Shown: positions 6,747-10,435 of the stretch, one piece after another
Layout: every line of letters starts with the position of its first letter
Numbering within the stretch: the stretch's first letter is position 1
Assembly: GCA_900552055.1 (NCBI GenBank)
Contig: URYI01000065.1
Coordinates: forward strand, 1-10,435
Reading direction: 5' to 3'
DNA: 10,435 nucleotides
From: an uncultured Eubacteriales bacterium
GTDB lineage: Bacteria; Bacillota; Clostridia; Christensenellales; QALW01
Made by a program: the position numbers and the translations under genes
The notes under the pieces: generated by a model
What the model was told of the DNA's origin: nothing
Database searches by the model: none
Seen by the model: only the letters and a program-made list of their open reading frames with translations

Positions 6747-8789
6747 ATGAGCGTTACTCTGGCTGAAAGCGCCGGCTTCTGCTTTGGAGTGCGCCGGGCT
6801 GTTGAAAAGGCGGAGGAGTGCGCGCGGGAAAGGGCTTCGGCATGCACTCTGGGCCCAATAATACATAATAAATTTGTCACACAGCGGCTGGAAAATATGG
6901 GCCTTAGACAGGCGGACAGCCTTAAGGATGCCCGCGCCCATACCGTTATAATACGTTCCCACGGCGTCCCGCCCGAAACAGAGGCGGAATTGAAAAAACA
7001 GTGCCAGGAGCTGGTGGACGTCACCTGTCCCTTTGTAAAAAAAATTCAAAATATTGCTGCGCAAGCATATAGGGAGGGCAAGCAGGTAGTAATTCTTGGA
7101 GAGAGGGAGCATCCGGAAGTTATAGGCATTAACGGCTATTGCCTTAACAGCGCTGTGATAATAAACAGCGTTGAAGAGGCTCAAGAACTGGATTTTTCTG
7201 GGAAAGAATTGTGCCTGGTGGCCCAAACAACAGCAAATAAGAAAAAGTGGCAGGAAATTGTTGAGTTTTTGCGCGATTGCGGTTATAATATGCAGGTGCA
7301 CAATACTATATGCAGCGCAACCGAGCAGCGGCAGGCTGAAGCAGCCGAGCTTGCGGCCCGCAGCGACGTTATGATAGTGGTAGGCTGCCGCGAAAGCTCT
7401 AATACCCGTAAGCTTTATGAAATATGCGGACGGCTTTGCAAAAGAACCTATGCGGTGGAAAGCGCTCAAGAGCTTTCCGCGCTGGAAATAAATGGCCCTG
7501 TGAGCATAGGGATAACAGCGGGCGCTTCCACGCCTGACTGGGTAATTAAGGAGGTTGTAGACAAGATGAGCGAACGAGAGGACATGCTCAAGACGCAGGA
7601 TTCTGATTTTTTGGAGGAGATGGATAAGACGCTGGTTAAGATACGCCCCGGCCAGGTAATTAAAGGCTATGTGGTGTATGTAAACGACAACGAAGCGGGC
7701 GTGAGCGTCGGCTATAAGATGGACGGCTTCATCTCCAAGGAGGAATTAACCGCCGGGGGCAACATCAGTCCCAAGGATATTTTGAAGGAAGGAGACGAAG
7801 TGGAAGTCGAGGTGCTCAAGGTAAATGACGGCAACGGCAATGTTATATTGTCCAAAAAAGCCGTGGACGAGCGTCTGGCTAAGGATAAGAAACTGGCTGA
7901 GATAAATCAGGGCGAGCCCTTTGAAGTAACGGTTAAGGAAGCCGTTAAGGGCGGCGTGCTGGCCAACGTGGACGGCATAACGGTATTCATCCCCGGCTCC
8001 CAGCTGCGCGAACGCGGATATGTAAGGGATCTTTCCCAGTATGTCGGCAAGACCTTTACTGTTAAAGCGCTGGAAGTTGACGTTAAAAAGCGCAGGGTTG
8101 TAGCCAGCCGCGCGCTGGTGCTTAAGCAGGAGCGCGAGGAAAAGGAAGAGAAATTCTGGAGCAATATCCATGAGGGCGACGTTGTTAAAGGCATTGTGCG
8201 CCGCATAACTGATTTTGGCGCCTTTGTGGACGTAGGGGGCGTGGACGGCCTGCTGCATATCAGCGATATAGCCTGGTACCGTCTGGACAAAGTGACCGAC
8301 GTACTTAAGGTGGGCGATGAGATAGACGTTGTGGTTCTGGCCATGGACCGTGAAAAGGGAACCATTTCCCTGGGCTATAAACAGCTCCATGCCAAGCCCT
8401 GGGAATTTGCCTTTGAAAAATATCCCGTCGGCTCGGTGGTAAAGGGCACGGTAGTGCGCCTGGCACCCTTTGGGGCTTTTGTCAATCTGGAGCCGGGTAT
8501 AGACGGGCTGGTACATATTTCTGAGATAACCGACCACTTTATCAAGAAGGTGGAAGAGGCGCTTTCGGTTGGACAGGAAGTAAACGTAATGGTTCTGGAC
8601 GTTAATCCTGAGGCCAAGAAGATCAGTCTCAGCATTAAGGCGCTGGGAACTGAAGGACAGCCTGAGCAGGAGGCGGAGGCTGAATCTGCCGGAGAAGTGA
8701 GCCAGGAGGCGGACAGCGACAGTCTGAACGGGTCAGAAGAAGCCGTTTTTGAGGCTGACAGCCAGGCCGAGCCTGAAACCCAAGCCTAA
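6747..8789 (+). CDS. ispH: HMBPP reductase IspH fused to a four-domain ribosomal protein S1 homologue
   Basis: A 680-residue fusion. Residues 1-274 are IspH, the iron-sulfur enzyme that reduces HMBPP to IPP and DMAPP in the last step of the MEP isoprenoid pathway. The three [4Fe-4S] cysteines are Cys12 (AGFCFGVRRAV), Cys94 (VDVTCPFV) and Cys189 (NTICSATEQRQ). Substrate residues are also present: His40, His72, HPEVIG with His122 and Glu124, TT at 161-162, and SSN at 217-219. A short linker follows. Four S1 RNA-binding domains come next, at about 301-372, 388-457, 474-545 and 560-632; the last two are the most canonical (DFGAFVDVGGVDGLLHISD and PFGAFVNLEPGIDGLVHISE). Residues 637-680 form an acidic, probably disordered tail rich in Glu, Ala, Ser and Gln. 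The ATG follows a GAGGAGGAGG site and starts one base after plsC stops. Such fusions are known in Clostridia; whether it acts on the ribosome or as a separate RNA-binding protein is not established here. Confidence 0.96.
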   Translation: MSVTLAESAGFCFGVRRAVEKAEECARERASACTLGPIIHNKFVTQRLENMGLRQADSLKDARAHTVIIRSHGVPPETEAELKKQCQELVDVTCPFVKKIQNIAAQAYREGKQVVILGEREHPEVIGINGYCLNSAVIINSVEEAQELDFSGKELCLVAQTTANKKKWQEIVEFLRDCGYNMQVHNTICSATEQRQAEAAELAARSDVMIVVGCRESSNTRKLYEICGRLCKRTYAVESAQELSALEINGPVSIGITAGASTPDWVIKEVVDKMSEREDMLKTQDSDFLEEMDKTLVKIRPGQVIKGYVVYVNDNEAGVSVGYKMDGFISKEELTAGGNISPKDILKEGDEVEVEVLKVNDGNGNVILSKKAVDERLAKDKKLAEINQGEPFEVTVKEAVKGGVLANVDGITVFIPGSQLRERGYVRDLSQYVGKTFTVKALEVDVKKRRVVASRALVLKQEREEKEEKFWSNIHEGDVVKGIVRRITDFGAFVDVGGVDGLLHISDIAWYRLDKVTDVLKVGDEIDVVVLAMDREKGTISLGYKQLHAKPWEFAFEKYPVGSVVKGTVVRLAPFGAFVNLEPGIDGLVHISEITDHFIKKVEEALSVGQEVNVMVLDVNPEAKKISLSIKALGTEGQPEQEAEAESAGEVSQEADSDSLNGSEEAVFEADSQAEPETQA

Positions 8790-9089
8790 GAATGCACTGT
8801 GATTAGGAATGCCGTTTAAGGATAAGGAGTCAGCTGGACGGGCGCCAACTGGAAATTTCTGAGTTTTGCCGTTGGGAAAGGCGGGCGAGTTGCGTATGTA
8901 TGAGCGTAATGCGTTTCCGCCGCCCAAATCGGGCGGCGGAAATACGAAAAAATGCGGTATATTGATGTTATTTACTTCTATTTCGGATTTTGCCGAAAAG
9001 CGTATTTCTCCGGCGGCATCGGTCAACGACAGCAATTTGCATAAATGTAGCCGTTTGTTGCGTAAGCTGAATTTTGATATTTATTTTTT
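8790..9089 (+). other. 300-base untranslated tail of the operon
   Basis: Between the ispH-rpsA stop and the terminator I see no convincing gene. Reading frames on both strands lack ribosome binding sites, have no family resemblance, and the plus-strand one runs through the terminator. The stretch holds a strong hairpin (8914-8942). Its length is unusual for a plain 3' untranslated region, so an sRNA processed from the transcript end is possible, but nothing in the sequence identifies a known RNA family. Confidence 0.4.
8914..8942. repeat. Perfect 12-bp GC-rich hairpin downstream of ispH-rpsA
   Basis: TTTCCGCCGCCC (8914-8925) pairs perfectly with GGGCGGCGGAAA (8931-8942) around a five-base AAATC loop. 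No T-run follows on either strand, so it is not a standard intrinsic terminator. It could protect the upstream message from 3' exonucleases, be part of an sRNA, or be one copy of a dispersed palindromic repeat. No second copy occurs in this window. Confidence 0.7.
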
Positions 9090-9121
9090 AAAAGAGCGGG
9101 GCTATTTTTCCGCTCTTTTTT
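9090..9121 (+). terminator. Intrinsic terminator of the operon
   Basis: AAAAGAGCGG (9090-9099) pairs over ten bases with CCGCTCTTTT (9110-9119) around a ten-base loop. The T-rich 3' arm runs on into a short T-tract. This ends transcription of the rpiR-to-ispH-rpsA operon and isolates spo0A from it. The A-rich 5' side could also give some termination in the opposite direction. Confidence 0.88.
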
Positions 9122-9163
9122 ATAATTTCGTCCTTAAAAACGCTCGGTCTGCGTTCTTACAGG

Positions 9164-9192
9164 TTTTTATTCCACGGGATTTGTGGTAAAAT
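9164..9192 (+). promoter_or_regulatory. Weak candidate upstream promoter for spo0A
   Basis: TTTTTA (9164-9169), 17 bases, then an extended -10 TGG-TAAAAT (9184-9192). The -35 is poor (3 of 6). The site overlaps an inverted repeat, CCAC (9172-9175) with GTGG (9183-9186), flanked by GGTTTT and AAAACC, so it may be a regulated start or simply AT-rich DNA. If used, it would give a leader of roughly 200 bases. Confidence 0.22.
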
Positions 9193-9269
9193 AAATTAAA
9201 ACCGTGAACCAAAAAGCCGCATAATGTGAGAGCAGTCGATATAATATTATGTAAAAAATTAAATCTGTT

Positions 9270-9296
9270 AGAGGAATTTGGGCTAAAAGGATGAAT
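9270..9296 (+). promoter_or_regulatory. SigH-type promoter of spo0A
   Basis: AGAGGAATT (9270-9278), an 11-base spacer, then GATGAAT (9290-9296). This fits the Bacillus SigH consensus RnAGGAwWW-N11/12-RnnGAAT at every defined position. In B. subtilis spo0A is transcribed from a SigH promoter when sporulation begins, so the location is as expected. Transcription would start near 9303, about 100 bases before the start codon. Confidence 0.65.
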
Positions 9297-9334
9297 ATTA
9301 AATAAAATGGATAAATTTTATTTTATAAAAAATA

Positions 9335-9363
9335 TTGCAGCAGTGTGTTCAATATGCTAGAAT
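9335..9363 (+). promoter_or_regulatory. SigA promoter of spo0A with extended -10
   Basis: TTGCAG (9335-9340), a 17-base spacer, then TAGAAT (9358-9363) preceded by TGC, giving an extended -10. The start would be near 9370. This is the likely vegetative promoter, lying downstream of the SigH-type one; in B. subtilis the order of the vegetative and sporulation promoters is the reverse. The AAAGGAG ribosome binding site (9387-9393) follows. Confidence 0.6.
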
Positions 9364-9401
9364 ATGCCAAGACAAGCGAAAAAAGAAAAGGAGAATGAAC
9401 T

Positions 9402-10184
9402 ATGGCTGTCAAGTTAGAAAAAATCAAGGTATTTATTGCCGATGTCAATGCGGAAACAAGGGAGAGCTTGGCAAATGAACTGGAAAGCGATGCAATTACT
9501 GTCGTAGGTACGGCGCTGGACGGAATAAGCGCTTTAAAGCAGATTGAGTCGCTTAAGCCGGATGTCGTGATTATGGATATAGTCATGCCGGGCCTGGATG
9601 GTTTGGGGGTACTTAAAAGATTGAATGAGGATGATGACCATCCGGAAGTTATCATGCTGACTGCGCTTACTCAGGAGGAGTTCGTGCGCAGAGCCATTGA
9701 GCTGGGTGCTAAATATTATATGGCGAAGCCGTGTGAGCCTGCGGTAGTAAAAGGCCGTATATTGGATATTATCGGACTTGAACGCCTTGAACAGAAGGAA
9801 ATTTCGGGTCTGGACATACAGATAAGCAAGATATTCATGACTATCGGCATACCTGCGCATATTAAAGGCTATTACTTCCTGCGTGAGGCAATAAAAATGG
9901 TAACTGACAAGCCGGATACCATAAACCGCATAACCAAGGAGCTTTACCCCACGATAGCGCAGAAATACCGCACCAGCGCCAGCAAGGTGGAGCGGGCCAT
10001 GCGCCATGCTATAGAGGTGGCCTGGTCGCGGGGCAGGCTGGATAATCTGGATGAAATTGTGGGCTGCAAGGTTTATGATCCGCTTAACAAGCCTACCAAC
10101 GGTGAATTTATAGCGCTTATAGCTGATAAGCTTAAGCTGGAAAAGGACGAAAGACTCCGCCAGCGGCTCAATCAGGCAGTCTGA
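9402..10184 (+). CDS. spo0A: Spo0A, master response regulator of sporulation
   Basis: A 260-residue response regulator, normal for Spo0A. The receiver domain (about 7-126) has the phospho-acceptor Asp59 in VVIMDIVMPGLDG (55-67), the switch residue Thr87 in MLTALTQE (85-92) and the conserved Lys109 in MAKP (107-110). The acidic pocket reads IADVN (12-16): Asp14 is kept, but Val15 replaces the second aspartate of the usual ADDN. The DNA-binding domain (about 145-260) has the Spo0A-specific effector fold with GIPAHIKGYYFLREAI (149-164), LYPTIAQKY (181-189) and the recognition-helix region TSASKVERAMRHAIEVAWSR (191-210). The ATG at 9402 has AAAGGAG eight bases upstream. Phosphorylated Spo0A binds 0A boxes and switches on sporulation genes. 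It is a single transcription unit here, between two terminators; spoIVB, its usual upstream neighbour, is absent from the window. Confidence 0.98.
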   Translation: MAVKLEKIKVFIADVNAETRESLANELESDAITVVGTALDGISALKQIESLKPDVVIMDIVMPGLDGLGVLKRLNEDDDHPEVIMLTALTQEEFVRRAIELGAKYYMAKPCEPAVVKGRILDIIGLERLEQKEISGLDIQISKIFMTIGIPAHIKGYYFLREAIKMVTDKPDTINRITKELYPTIAQKYRTSASKVERAMRHAIEVAWSRGRLDNLDEIVGCKVYDPLNKPTNGEFIALIADKLKLEKDERLRQRLNQAV

Positions 10185-10206
10185 TGCGCAAAAAATTTCA
10201 CAGCTT

Positions 10207-10246
10207 AAGGATATGTGTTCCCATTAGCCTGGGATATGGTTCCAGC
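10207..10246 (+). repeat. Imperfect direct repeat after spo0A
   Basis: GGATATGTGTTCC (10209-10221) and GGATATGGTTCC (10232-10243) form an imperfect tandem pair between the spo0A stop and its terminator. AGCTT motifs flank the pair. The role is unknown; the repeat may be chance. Confidence 0.3.
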
Positions 10247-10253
10247 TTTACAG

Positions 10254-10300
10254 AGACGCGCTGTTTATGCCAGCAAGGGCATAAACGGCGCGTCTTTTAT
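10254..10300 (+). terminator. Strong intrinsic terminator of spo0A
   Basis: An 18-bp stem (10254-10271 with 10278-10295), broken only by one T-G wobble (10262/10287), closes on the six-base loop AGCAAG. TTTTATTTAT follows. There is no T-run on the opposite side, so it works for plus-strand transcripts only. Confidence 0.92.
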
Positions 10301-10383
10301 TTATAGGAATAAATGGCGGGCAAGTTGCTTTTAAATATTGATTGAATACAGATTAAAAGCGGGTACTTATATTTTTTTAGCAT
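10297..10383 (-). CDS. Possible 28-residue small protein
   Basis: A short minus-strand reading frame that starts with ATG at 10383 and ends with TAA at 10297-10299. GGAGG lies five bases before the ATG, and a perfect TATAAT -10 box lies at 10413-10408; any -35 box would be at or past the window edge. The peptide begins MLKKYKYPLLICIQS, a basic start followed by a hydrophobic stretch, and has no resemblance I recognise. It could be a real small peptide, the truncated start of a decayed gene, or chance. The ribosome binding site and -10 box are the only support. Confidence 0.25.
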   Translation of the reverse strand: MLKKYKYPLLICIQSIFKSNLPAIYSYK

Positions 10384-10435
10384 AAAAACCTCCAATGATA
10401 CTGATCCATTATATCTTATAATTCAGTAACTAACT

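Noticed and set aside
8866..9189. 107-residue plus-strand frame and a 100-residue minus-strand frame (8733-9035) in the operon tail.
   Set aside because: The plus frame runs through the terminator hairpin and has no ribosome binding site. The minus frame overlaps the end of ispH-rpsA. The PPP/GGG segments in both come from the palindrome.
9371..9386. Possible Spo0A-binding 0A box (AAGCGAA) just before the spo0A ribosome binding site.
   Set aside because: Only five of seven core positions fit TGNCGAA, and the TG is missing. That is too weak in A-rich DNA.

Overview
The window looks like chromosomal core sequence from a Gram-positive, endospore-forming member of the Clostridia. The evidence is a full Spo0A gene, an IspH (HMBPP reductase) protein fused to ribosomal protein S1 domains (an arrangement known from Clostridia), a DUF4364 protein, a clostridial-type HutP-family protein, and A/G-rich Shine-Dalgarno sites in front of nearly every gene. 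A lower rank cannot be fixed from the sequence alone. No tRNA, rRNA, CRISPR array, insertion sequence or phage gene is visible.

Left block (1-2589, minus strand). Reading right to left: a small HPr-like protein without the catalytic histidine but with the regulatory serine, then a DUF4364 winged-helix protein 34 bases later, then, after a 188-base gap with its own promoter candidate, rhamnulokinase (rhaB). The HPr-like/DUF4364 pair has a good SigA-type promoter (TTGAAT-N17-TATAAT).

Divergent region (2590-2889). It carries back-to-back promoters for the left block and for the rightward operon, plus a cluster of TGAAA-type repeats just upstream of the rightward promoter.

Central operon (2890-8789, plus strand). 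Six tightly packed genes: an RpiR/MurR-type regulator with a SIS domain, a HI0933/YhiN/BaiN-type flavoprotein (ATGA overlap), a HutP-family protein, cytidylate kinase (cmk), a PlsC-type acyltransferase and the ispH-rpsA fusion. Overlaps or short gaps suggest co-transcription and coupling; the only gap over 20 bases is the 91 bases before cmk. The operon joins nucleotide recycling (CMP/dCMP), phospholipid synthesis, isoprenoid precursor synthesis and an S1-type RNA-binding protein under a regulator that probably senses a sugar phosphate. A 300-base untranslated tail with a perfect 12-bp hairpin leads to an intrinsic terminator near 9120.

Right block (9122-10435). spo0A stands as a single gene with two promoter candidates: a perfect match to the Bacillus SigH consensus and a SigA-type extended -10 promoter. 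It ends at a strong 18-bp-stem terminator. Its receiver domain has Val where one of the two Mg2+-pocket aspartates is expected. At the right edge a 28-codon minus-strand reading frame has a good ribosome binding site but no recognised function.

Nothing here is clearly a new multi-gene system. The points most worth a second look are the altered Spo0A acidic pocket, the SigH promoter and unusual neighbourhood of spo0A, the Crh-like HPr paired with DUF4364, and the HutP-family protein and RpiR regulator inside a housekeeping operon.
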